Assembly (NCBI GenBank): GCA_910583835.1
Contig: CAJTYM010000003.1
Span: 65,753 to 129,752, forward strand
DNA length: 64,000 nucleotides
Origin: an uncultured Lachnospiraceae bacterium
GTDB lineage: Bacteria > Bacillota > Clostridia > Lachnospirales > Lachnospiraceae
Direction: 5' to 3'
Shown here: positions 8,994 to 17,284 of the stretch, in pieces
Layout: each line of letters begins with the position of its first letter
How positions within the stretch are numbered: the first letter of the stretch is position 1
Translations under genes and position numbers: made by a program
Notes under the pieces: model-generated
The model's database searches: none
Told to the model about the DNA's origin: nothing
What the model saw: the letters and a program-made list of their open reading frames with translations, nothing else

Positions 8994-9043
8994 ATATTAA
9001 TCATAATTCATTTGTATCGCTGGAAGACCATATTCTTTGGCAA

Positions 9044-9766
9044 TTATATTGTATAGTCAAACTGCTGGCCTACATATGTCTCCGCCTGTGTCTGAACCAT
9101 ATCGCTGCGTCCCATTGCCACAGTCTCGTTAATCTTCTGCAGCAGTTCATCCCAAGAAGAAGCTTCCACTGATACCAAATCCTCTGGACGTTTCTGTTTC
9201 TCCAAAATCTTCTCCTGCTGCTCCTTCTTTGCTGCTTTCTTATCAGCAGCCTTCTTGTCTGCAACCTTCTGGTCATGCCTCTGCTGGATACGGTCTCTCT
9301 GTGCAGCCAGTGACTTATCTACTACAGCAAAGAACGATGCATTGCCATAATCGTCAAACTTCATGCCAAATGCTTTCACGCTGTCCGCATTGCTGCCAAG
9401 GCTCTCTTTCATCTGCGCAAACTGACCTGTCGCTTTATCCAGAATGCCCTCATATTTCTTGCGGTAGGATTCATCTTCAGCCATTTTCTCTATCTTATCT
9501 TCGTCAATCAGGACAATCAGGCTTTTATTGCTTCCATATTTGGCAGCATTTGCCTCCGCCTGTTCTTTCTGGTCTGCGCTGACAAGGATAAAGTCCATGT
9601 TTCCATACTTCTTCTTCAGCTTCTCATAATATTTCTCTGCTTTCTCGCTCAGCTGCGGCTCGCCAATCTGCTTCCCATATTTCTTGCTCACCTTTGCTGC
9701 CGGTGCTGTCTGATTATTCGCTACAATCTGCGATACATAATTTTCCGCTATTCCGTTAGTATTCAT
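9044..9766 (-). CDS. DUF6033-like protein
   Basis: A 240-residue soluble protein with no signal peptide. It has a central region around KYYEKLKKKYGNMDFILVS and a long Lys/Ala/Glu/Gln-rich coiled-coil segment (around QKVADKKAADKKAAKKEQQ). It resembles DUF6033 proteins of Lachnospiraceae, whose role is not known; I make that match from memory with moderate confidence. I prefer the ATG at 9766, eight bases after AAGGAGG, over the ATG at 9772, which is too close. It is monocistronic with its own terminator. Confidence 0.75.
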   Translation of the reverse strand: MNTNGIAENYVSQIVANNQTAPAAKVSKKYGKQIGEPQLSEKAEKYYEKLKKKYGNMDFILVSADQKEQAEANAAKYGSNKSLIVLIDEDKIEKMAEDESYRKKYEGILDKATGQFAQMKESLGSNADSVKAFGMKFDDYGNASFFAVVDKSLAAQRDRIQQRHDQKVADKKAADKKAAKKEQQEKILEKQKRPEDLVSVEASSWDELLQKINETVAMGRSDMVQTQAETYVGQQFDYTI

Positions 9767-9851
9767 TTTCATTTCCTCCTTGAAATAAAATCATCTTCCA
9801 TATGTACTTTCTAATTCTTATATCGGACGATTTCTGGAAATGGTAACCATT

Positions 9852-10469
9852 TTAACGGATAAAATTAGTCGGCGTCTTTGCTTCCTGTTCCGGCAGGCCG
9901 TAAGCTTCTCTGCCAAGCGCAATGCTCTTCATGAGAAATACCATATTTGCTGCCAGCGTGCGCATAGTCTGCAGCCCCTCCGCATCCTGGGACGCCTCCC
10001 CCGGCGTCCTGCCGTGGATGCTGTTCCAATATTGGCTGGATGCCAGCGGCATCCCGGTAATTGTAAAATATTTATTCAGTTCATCAAAGGTGGCGGAAAG
10101 CCCGCCTCTCCTGGCAGCAACAACACTCGCTCCCACTTTCATGCGCTTGTCAAAATGCGTACTGTAAAACAGCCTGTCAAGAAATGCAATCAAGGTAGCG
10201 TTTGCCGATGCATAATACACCGGACTGGCAATGACAAGGCCATCGCATTCCTCAAACTTGGGTGCGGTCTCATTCACGATATCGTCAAATACACATCTGC
10301 CCTTTTCATAGCAGGAGTAACAGGCAATACATCCCCGGACAGCCTGGTTGCCCACCTGGATAATCTCTGTCTCTACGCCTTCTTGGGCGAAAACCTTTTC
10401 CATCTCCTGCAATGCCGTATAAGTGTTGCCCTTGGCATGGGGGCTGCCGTTAATCATCAATACTTTCAT
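9852..10469 (-). CDS. Flavodoxin-type NAD(P)H-dependent FMN reductase
   Basis: A 205-residue protein opening with MKVLMINGSPHAKGNT, the phosphate-binding loop of the NADPH-dependent FMN reductase / iron-sulfur flavoprotein family. Cysteines at GCIACYSCYEKGRC resemble the compact Fe-S motif of that family. ASPVYYASANATL is the second FMN contact region. It likely moves electrons between FMN and small acceptors in the cytoplasm. The ATG at 10469 follows AGAAAGGA. It sits at the left border of the accessory operon that begins with the gene ending at 10515, but is probably not part of it. Confidence 0.85.
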   Translation of the reverse strand: MKVLMINGSPHAKGNTYTALQEMEKVFAQEGVETEIIQVGNQAVRGCIACYSCYEKGRCVFDDIVNETAPKFEECDGLVIASPVYYASANATLIAFLDRLFYSTHFDKRMKVGASVVAARRGGLSATFDELNKYFTITGMPLASSQYWNSIHGRTPGEASQDAEGLQTMRTLAANMVFLMKSIALGREAYGLPEQEAKTPTNFIR

Positions 10470-10514
10470 GTTCTACCATTCCTTTCTGTTGAAGTTCAAT
10501 ATATTCTAACATAT

Positions 10515-12902
10515 TCAGGCTTGTTCTGCTATAAAACTTAAATTTCTATAATATTCCTTTAACGCTTTACCCGTAGGCGTATCTAACTCTGCAATTTCCC
10601 AAGGCGCACCTTTACCCACTACATACCCTCCATTATTTCCAGCTCCCGGACCCATGTCAATCACATAGTCACAGGATACGATTACATCCAGGTTATGTTC
10701 GACAATCAACAGAGAATTCCCTTTCCTGACTAATTCTTTCAACACTTCCAGCAAGCGCCTGACATCCTCAAAATGCAGCCCTTTAGTTGGCTCGTCAAAA
10801 ATCAGCAACGACCCTTTGGCGGTTGTTTTTGCAATCTCCGCTGCTAATTTTAGTCTCTGTGACTCCCCTCCTGAAAGAGTTGACGTTGACTGACCAAGCT
10901 TCAAATACCCAAGCCCCACTTTCTCCATCGCTTCCAATTTTAAATAAATTGCCTTTTCCTCTTTAAAAATGTCTTTTGCCTGTGCAACGCTTAGCTGCAG
11001 TACCTCATAAATGGACAAACCTTTATATTTAACCTCAAGAATTTCCTTCTTAAATTTTTTCCCTTCACACTCTTCACATATTACGGTCATTTCGGGAAGA
11101 AAGCCCATATTCACTTTCATGCTTCCCTCTCCCTTACAATTGGGACACCTCCCCCCATCCACATTAAAACTGAAAAAAGCCTCTTTATACTTTTTCTTCT
11201 TCGATGATTCCTCATTTGCAAACAACTTTCTGATAGGAGTATAGATATCCAAATAGGTAGCCGGACAGGATCTGGAAGATTTCCCAACTGAAGACTGGTC
11301 GCATAAGATAATATGCTTGACTTTCTCCCTTCCCTCTATGCTTTCCAGCCCCAAATCCCTTTTGTTATGCATGCTCTGATAAAAAGCCTCAAATGCCAAC
11401 GATGTTTTTCCCGAACCTGATACCCCGGTAAAGCAAACCATGCCTCCTAACGGAATATCTACCGACACATCTTTCAGATTATTGACAACTACGTGATTTA
11501 ACCTTATGATGTCTTTGGGGACAAAAATTTCAGACATGTTCGGAATTCCTGCTGTATCTTTGCCGGCAAGATATTTCCCAGAAGCAGAGCCGGCATTCTT
11601 ACATATTTCTTCCACTGTCCCTTCTGCGACAATCTCACCTCCACGCTCACCAGCGCCAGGACCTATTTCAAATATATAATCACATGCTTTAATAATTTTT
11701 GCCGTATGTTCCACCAACACAATTGTATTTTTATTCCCCACGCAATTCAAATTCTGAATCGCGCACAGAACCTTGTCGATATCCGAAGCATGGAGCCCGG
11801 AAGATGGCTCATCCAGAACATATACGACCCCTGATATCTCACTAGAAATCTGCGCAACTATTTTTAACCGCTGCAATTCTCCGCCTGAAAGAGTATTCGC
11901 TTTTCTGGATAACGTCAGATAACCAACACCTAAATCCTTACATTGCTGAAGGCTTTTCAAGAATTTACTCTTAATCTGCTCCCATACGCTGTCCCTGTTA
12001 TCCTGAAATTGATACTGCCCAAAGTGACCGATAAGGTCATCTATGCACATATTCATATAATCATCAATATTCTTTCCATCAATCTCCACATCCAATATAT
12101 CAGGATGATACCCTGTCCCGCTGCATTTGCAGCATTTTTCTTTCTTCATGAAGCGTTCCAGATCCTCACGCACATCCAGGCTCTTCGTAGAACGGTAAAT
12201 CTTTTCACTGTCATTTATTATCCCTGGATACTCAATTTTAAATTTCTTATTTTTCTTTTGCCCAAATAAAAGCGCAACCTTTAACTCATTGGGAAAATTC
12301 TTTATCGGGGTATTCACATCGCACCCATACTGTTTCAGGAAAGAATCCAAAAATTGAAACTTATTAGTGCCTTTTTTCGCCCCTCCCAGCTTCAGACCGC
12401 CCTCTGCAACGGATAATTCCTGATCCGGCCATATCAATACCTCATCAAACTCCAGAATTTCCCCCATCCCACCGCATTCAGTACAGCTTCCATCCGGCGA
12501 ATTCAGATTGAACATAGAGGGTTTTAGCCCCAGAAGTATCTGCCCATCCCTCTGCCCGCAGGAAGAGAACAACGTCTGTAAATAATATGCTGTCTGTGAA
12601 ATTGTCCCCACCGTACTGCGCGGATTCCTGTTCGTTCTGCTTTGCATCAGTGCAATTGCCGGAGGCAAACCGACAAAATAGTCCGCCTCCGGCTTTTTTA
12701 TCTTAGATAAATAGTAGGCTTCATTCACTCCCAAGGACTCAATATAACGTCTCTTCCCCTCTGCATACAGCGTATCAAAAACCAGCGTTGATTTCCCGGA
12801 GCCGGAAACACCGACAAAGCACACTATTTTGGAATATGGAATTGTAACATCTATATTTTTTAAATTATTTTCCCGGCAGCCATACATTGAAATTCCATTC
12901 AT
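10515..12902 (-). CDS. UvrA-like ABC ATPase, short form without UvrB-binding insert
   Basis: A 795-residue protein with two UvrA-type nucleotide-binding halves. Each has a Walker A (GVSGSGKST near the N-terminus, GVSGSGKTS in the second half), an LSGGE signature and DEP Walker B. The UvrA zinc modules are visible as CTECGGMG, CCKCSGTGYH and CPNCKGEG...CEECEGKK. At about 800 residues it is shorter than housekeeping UvrA (about 940) and fits class II UvrA proteins, which lack the UvrB-binding domain and often protect producers against DNA-binding natural products. The ATG at 12902 follows TTAGGAGGGAATAGC, 17 bases after the radical SAM stop. It is the last gene of the RiPP/RADAR-like operon; a role in self-protection is inference. 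Confidence 0.88.
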   Translation of the reverse strand: MNGISMYGCRENNLKNIDVTIPYSKIVCFVGVSGSGKSTLVFDTLYAEGKRRYIESLGVNEAYYLSKIKKPEADYFVGLPPAIALMQSRTNRNPRSTVGTISQTAYYLQTLFSSCGQRDGQILLGLKPSMFNLNSPDGSCTECGGMGEILEFDEVLIWPDQELSVAEGGLKLGGAKKGTNKFQFLDSFLKQYGCDVNTPIKNFPNELKVALLFGQKKNKKFKIEYPGIINDSEKIYRSTKSLDVREDLERFMKKEKCCKCSGTGYHPDILDVEIDGKNIDDYMNMCIDDLIGHFGQYQFQDNRDSVWEQIKSKFLKSLQQCKDLGVGYLTLSRKANTLSGGELQRLKIVAQISSEISGVVYVLDEPSSGLHASDIDKVLCAIQNLNCVGNKNTIVLVEHTAKIIKACDYIFEIGPGAGERGGEIVAEGTVEEICKNAGSASGKYLAGKDTAGIPNMSEIFVPKDIIRLNHVVVNNLKDVSVDIPLGGMVCFTGVSGSGKTSLAFEAFYQSMHNKRDLGLESIEGREKVKHIILCDQSSVGKSSRSCPATYLDIYTPIRKLFANEESSKKKKYKEAFFSFNVDGGRCPNCKGEGSMKVNMGFLPEMTVICEECEGKKFKKEILEVKYKGLSIYEVLQLSVAQAKDIFKEEKAIYLKLEAMEKVGLGYLKLGQSTSTLSGGESQRLKLAAEIAKTTAKGSLLIFDEPTKGLHFEDVRRLLEVLKELVRKGNSLLIVEHNLDVIVSCDYVIDMGPGAGNNGGYVVGKGAPWEIAELDTPTGKALKEYYRNLSFIAEQA

Positions 12903-12918
12903 GCTATTCCCTCCTAAC

Positions 12919-14547
12919 CTACCACAGTTCATTTTTCGGTGAAAACTGAATACTGATTTCTCTGTCTACATCCTCCTTGGTCTTTGACATATCTTTTTCA
13001 CAAGTACACGTTTTTTCCTCACACTTTTTCGCCTCGACTACCTCAGTATTGAATATATTGGCAGAATAATATTCTACATTTGTCCTCGCATAGCCGCGCA
13101 ATATATCATTCAGCCTGGAAATATCCTGATATATCTCGTTATAATAATCCTCATCTTTATATATCAGTTCTATCATACGTTCATAGGAATCTTCGCCATC
13201 TCCGACCTTATTTAAAAGTTCCGCATACACCTGGGTTTTCGGAATAGGCTGAAATAAGGAAACGGAATAGGAAGAAATAACCTCCCTGTTCCTGCTGAGA
13301 AAATTAAGCGTAAGTTCCCTATCCTCTTTTGTCTCTCCTGGATAACCAAACATAAGATAGACATGATTCTTGATTCCATATTGAAACGTCAGCCTCAATA
13401 TATCCTCCGCAACAGATATATCCGTCCCTTTGTTCATCAGATTTAATACTTTCTGCGATGCCGATTCCAAGCCAAAACGCAGCATCACACAGCCTTTTTG
13501 GGAAAGCTGTGATATTAAATTTTCGTCCTTTAAATTTTTCTCAAATCTTCCATTGGCAATCCAACGCAACTGTGTTTTGGCAGGTAAGGCAGCAATTGCT
13601 TTCAAATCCCTTGGCGACAAAGCTGCATCTACAATATACGCATTATAAATTCCCATTTTCGCTGCAATTTTGCCCATATGCTCAAATGCAGCTGTTACAT
13701 CTTTTACGGTATTCTGTTCTTCAACCTTATCTCCATTACAAAAATGACATTTCCCATAATAGCATTTATCCTTTATCATGTACGGAAATGCTTTCTCATG
13801 GGAAGGATAAAACTCAAAATGAATGCTTGAAAAATCCGGTTCATAGACAATTGGCTTATATTCTGCCTCCCGCATATCAATCATATATCTGCCGAACATT
13901 TCTCTGATATTTATCCCAGTCAGCTTTTTCAGTTCGTTCAGCTTCCCCAATCCAATACAACGGAAAACTTCTTCCCCCGCACCGACAATCAGCATATCTA
14001 TCAAATCCGAAACATAAAATATCTTATAAAATTCATTTTCATAATTATACAGTAACGAGCCGCCCACACAGATTTTCGCTTTGGGCTTCTGTTCCTTTAT
14101 AAGCTTTGCCAGAAGCATGGCGGGAACTACCTGGCTCTCATATGATATAGAAAACCCATAATATAATTCCCCCTCATATCTGTTTCCCTCTTCACATACA
14201 AAAGATAATTTTTTTAATTCACCGGAAAACGCCTCTTCACTCTCTAGATATTCCAAAAATCTGTCCGTATCCCTCCAGCTGAAATCCGCTTGGAAATTAT
14301 CTATTGTCATATTGATGCCTTTATGTGATTCTGAAAAAGATTCCAGGCACACGACTGCATTTTTGTAGGTATATTCCTCTTCTTTTGCCTGCGGATTATT
14401 GGCTTTAAATATTCTGTACAAAAGTTCCGCACCGGCATCAAATACCCTGCATTCTATCCCTTTACTCTTTAAATATCCCGCAATCTGAGCCACTCCCAAT
14501 GTGGGCATGAAACAATCAGAAACAGGAGGAATCACCAAATTTATCAT
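12919..14547 (-). CDS. B12-binding-type radical SAM protein
   Basis: A 542-residue protein. The first 200 residues look like a B12-binding Rossmann region (INLVIPPVSD, TLGVAQIAGYLKSKG, KICVGGSLLYN), without the DxHxxG lower-ligand motif, as is usual in this class. The [4Fe-4S] cysteines are in CYYGKCHFC (Cys262, Cys267, Cys270), a CX4CX2C spacing instead of CX3CX2C. The TIM-barrel region continues through LRFGLESASQKVL and HVYLMFGYPGETKED. A Cys cluster (KKCEEKTCTCEKD) lies near the C-terminus. Such enzymes often methylate unactivated carbons or rearrange rings. The ATG at 14547 follows GAGATGAGG and overlaps the region of the upstream stop (14559), so it is coupled to the deaminase gene. The substrate is unknown; the peptide at 22312-22512 is a candidate. 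Confidence 0.85.
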   Translation of the reverse strand: MINLVIPPVSDCFMPTLGVAQIAGYLKSKGIECRVFDAGAELLYRIFKANNPQAKEEEYTYKNAVVCLESFSESHKGINMTIDNFQADFSWRDTDRFLEYLESEEAFSGELKKLSFVCEEGNRYEGELYYGFSISYESQVVPAMLLAKLIKEQKPKAKICVGGSLLYNYENEFYKIFYVSDLIDMLIVGAGEEVFRCIGLGKLNELKKLTGINIREMFGRYMIDMREAEYKPIVYEPDFSSIHFEFYPSHEKAFPYMIKDKCYYGKCHFCNGDKVEEQNTVKDVTAAFEHMGKIAAKMGIYNAYIVDAALSPRDLKAIAALPAKTQLRWIANGRFEKNLKDENLISQLSQKGCVMLRFGLESASQKVLNLMNKGTDISVAEDILRLTFQYGIKNHVYLMFGYPGETKEDRELTLNFLSRNREVISSYSVSLFQPIPKTQVYAELLNKVGDGEDSYERMIELIYKDEDYYNEIYQDISRLNDILRGYARTNVEYYSANIFNTEVVEAKKCEEKTCTCEKDMSKTKEDVDREISIQFSPKNELW

Positions 14548-14558
14548 TATGAAACACC

Positions 14559-17252
14559 TCATCTCTCCGGCAGCCCGGCCTGCCCACTCCATTTTTGCTC
14601 TGCGTCTCTCATCTCTTCGACACTGAGGAATGTCTGCCGCAATCCCATCACGCGAATATGGTCCAGCCACTCATAAATGTTCCTCTTCTTATACCGCGGA
14701 TTTCCCATCCCATCTTTTGCCTTTTCCAGCGCCAATGCCATATATGCATATTCATTTTCCAGAGAAGTGCCAAAAATCCCTGCATCATCTGTATTGATGG
14801 AGACACTGATCTGAGGGCAGCGCCGCAATTTCTCTTCATCTTCTTCCAAATCCTTATTATAAAAACTCAATATGGGATGCCTGTCATATCGTTTAAATGT
14901 ACTGATAAGGACATTCGAGGAGGGATTTGTCTCAATCCCTATCCCGCTTTCCGCAATTACTTTCTGTAACTCGTACTGAAGCATTCTGGCACATTTTATG
15001 TACTGCCTGCCAATTTTCTTTTCTATCCTCCGCTCCCCCTCCTTGCGCACGTCCACATCAAAATGATAATAATGATACAACAGCGCAATCTCCTGTATAT
15101 GACGTTTATCCTCTTCTTTGGGGAACTTCCTGTTTACGGCATAATACGAAAAAGACCGGTATCTGCTCACTGTGTCATCCTGAGAAGCGAAAAAACCATC
15201 GCGGTACAACTCTGGGGCATCCCCCCGCAGTTCCCAGGCAGAATAATAATTTTCAATGGAAAAATCATAGACACCCCCATTGTAATATTTCTCTTTCTCT
15301 GTGTCCTTATAATATCTTTTGGCTTTATTTCGGATATGTTCCAGCATATTGGCATCCATTGCATTTCTATATATGCGTTGAAAATAATATTCATATTCCA
15401 TCTTCAGAAAATCCAGAATATTTTCACTGTTGTCTATATGGAATTCTACCCCTAAATGATACATCCACGCAACATTGTCCAGATACTCCTGCTGCGACAG
15501 CAATATTCGGTAATTTTTGCCCTGATACCATTCTTTTGGGTCTATTCCCAGGACAATCGCATGTCCAAGCCTGTCACCACATTGCATTCCAAGGAAGTGC
15601 ACTGTCTCGTCAATTGCGCGAAGCCCACTGACAAAATCCAGGAAATCCTCGCCCACATGATACGTCTTCCTTAGCTGCGGCACTTTACTCCCGGCTTTGC
15701 CCTTTGTCCCCACCACATGGTCGGATAAATACCGGAAAACTTGTGCAAAAACCTCCGGTCCACAGCCAATCTCCATATTTGCCGCATCAATCCCCCTGAT
15801 ACGTCCTGCACAGTCTGGATAAAACTCCCGAAACTCCGCTAAGGAAAGCGCCTGTCTCCGATACGACTGCCGCTTCCCATAATGCCGGCAGTTTACATAC
15901 TCCCGCCTAACTGCAGCCGATATAATATCTGCTGATTTTATAAAATGCACGGTATAGAACATGCGCCCCTGATATATCTTATCCTCATTAAGCCAACTGT
16001 CCATTCTTCTTATATCTTCAACATACTTTTCTGCCGTATCTTTGGGGGCAATCCGCGCCTCCATCACGACTGCCCTGTTCTCAATGAGACTAGCCTCCAC
16101 AGCCTTTTTCACCATTTCTTTTTTGTAAAAAGGACTCTCCAAAAAGACATCTTTCCTCTTTTCATAAATTTGGAAATTTTCAAATCCTACCTTCTGGTTA
16201 TTCTGCACAAATTCCGCGCGGATTTTCTCTTTCAGAACCAAATAAGCATAAAACAAATCGCGATATTGCCCAAGCTTTTTGCCCACATAAATTGCATAAA
16301 AGAGGTGATACATCAGCCAGCGCTCCCCCTGAAAGATTAACAGCCTGCCGCCTTGGCATCCTTCTTCAAGTAACCCGGCTATGGCATAATCCGCAAGCAC
16401 CTCGCCCGCCAATACATTTTGGTAAGTGTGGATTTCAGCTGCCAATTCTCCCCGGATACTTAAGAGACTGTTGGGGTTACGCAGCCAGAAAATAAATTTC
16501 CTTTCTTTTTCCGGTAATTCCATTTCCCATAAATCACAGCAAACCCACCGAAACAGCAGGAATCTGATACAGGCTGCCTGAAGCGCCTGAACATTCAAAG
16601 ACTCTTCCCTACCAGAAGGACTGCAGTTTTGTTCCACATTTCTTCTGTTCTTATCAATCTCTTCCAATTGCTGTTCAAAGGAGAAAGAATTGACATGATT
16701 CATCAGGCTAATCCATGTCAATGGAAATACCGCAGACGTTCCCTTTAAATGCGAGTGGTTTTCCGCCATACCCTGACCAAGGATTTTATGCAATTCCCAA
16801 TTGTTGTGCGTAACAACAGCTTTCCAGTCAAATCTTTTCGGTTCTGCCCTATTTTTCACTGTCTTTGAAGCAAGAAAACTGGAGGTAAACAAATCCTCGC
16901 TCAGCTCTTTTGTAGTTACCCGCCAATGGAGCAATTTCGTATATTCACAGACAATCTCATTATCCTGTTCGGTCAGTATCCACTCAGAATAATGACGAAG
17001 CAGCTGAAAAACATCCAGCTTTTCCCCGCCAACATCCCTATTCTCACCATCCTCAAATTGCCCTGAAAAATCACCGCTCAAATACCAATATAAATTCTCA
17101 AGCTCCGTCTCGCTATATTTATCAGAATAACACCGCATAAGCTGCACAAATTCCTTGCGCGGAATATGGGCGGAAGATAAGTTCCCTTTCAGGATTTCCT
17201 GTACCGAAACACGTTTTGACAATACCCGAATCGCTTCCTCCAGATTATCCAT
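14559..17252 (-). CDS. RdrB-like divergent adenosine deaminase (RADAR component)
   Basis: This 897-residue protein carries the adenosine deaminase metal and catalytic set in the right order: HSHLKG (His166, His168), YHVGED (His532, Glu535), DRLGHAIVLG (His564), ETNPSSN (774-780) and INTDDAG (Asp822, Asp823). Ordinary adenosine deaminases have about 350 residues; the large insertions and total size match RdrB of RADAR, a shell-forming deaminase acting on adenine nucleotides or RNA during phage infection. It directly follows the RdrA-like gene, as in RADAR loci. The ATG at 17252 is preceded by GGAGGGGGAAAC. Metal-ligand conservation suggests an active enzyme. The RdrB assignment rests on size, motifs and partner gene and not on an alignment. 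Confidence 0.78.
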   Translation of the reverse strand: MDNLEEAIRVLSKRVSVQEILKGNLSSAHIPRKEFVQLMRCYSDKYSETELENLYWYLSGDFSGQFEDGENRDVGGEKLDVFQLLRHYSEWILTEQDNEIVCEYTKLLHWRVTTKELSEDLFTSSFLASKTVKNRAEPKRFDWKAVVTHNNWELHKILGQGMAENHSHLKGTSAVFPLTWISLMNHVNSFSFEQQLEEIDKNRRNVEQNCSPSGREESLNVQALQAACIRFLLFRWVCCDLWEMELPEKERKFIFWLRNPNSLLSIRGELAAEIHTYQNVLAGEVLADYAIAGLLEEGCQGGRLLIFQGERWLMYHLFYAIYVGKKLGQYRDLFYAYLVLKEKIRAEFVQNNQKVGFENFQIYEKRKDVFLESPFYKKEMVKKAVEASLIENRAVVMEARIAPKDTAEKYVEDIRRMDSWLNEDKIYQGRMFYTVHFIKSADIISAAVRREYVNCRHYGKRQSYRRQALSLAEFREFYPDCAGRIRGIDAANMEIGCGPEVFAQVFRYLSDHVVGTKGKAGSKVPQLRKTYHVGEDFLDFVSGLRAIDETVHFLGMQCGDRLGHAIVLGIDPKEWYQGKNYRILLSQQEYLDNVAWMYHLGVEFHIDNSENILDFLKMEYEYYFQRIYRNAMDANMLEHIRNKAKRYYKDTEKEKYYNGGVYDFSIENYYSAWELRGDAPELYRDGFFASQDDTVSRYRSFSYYAVNRKFPKEEDKRHIQEIALLYHYYHFDVDVRKEGERRIEKKIGRQYIKCARMLQYELQKVIAESGIGIETNPSSNVLISTFKRYDRHPILSFYNKDLEEDEEKLRRCPQISVSINTDDAGIFGTSLENEYAYMALALEKAKDGMGNPRYKKRNIYEWLDHIRVMGLRQTFLSVEEMRDAEQKWSGQAGLPER

Positions 17253-17284
17253 TGTCTGTTTCCCCCTCCGTACATCAATTACTT

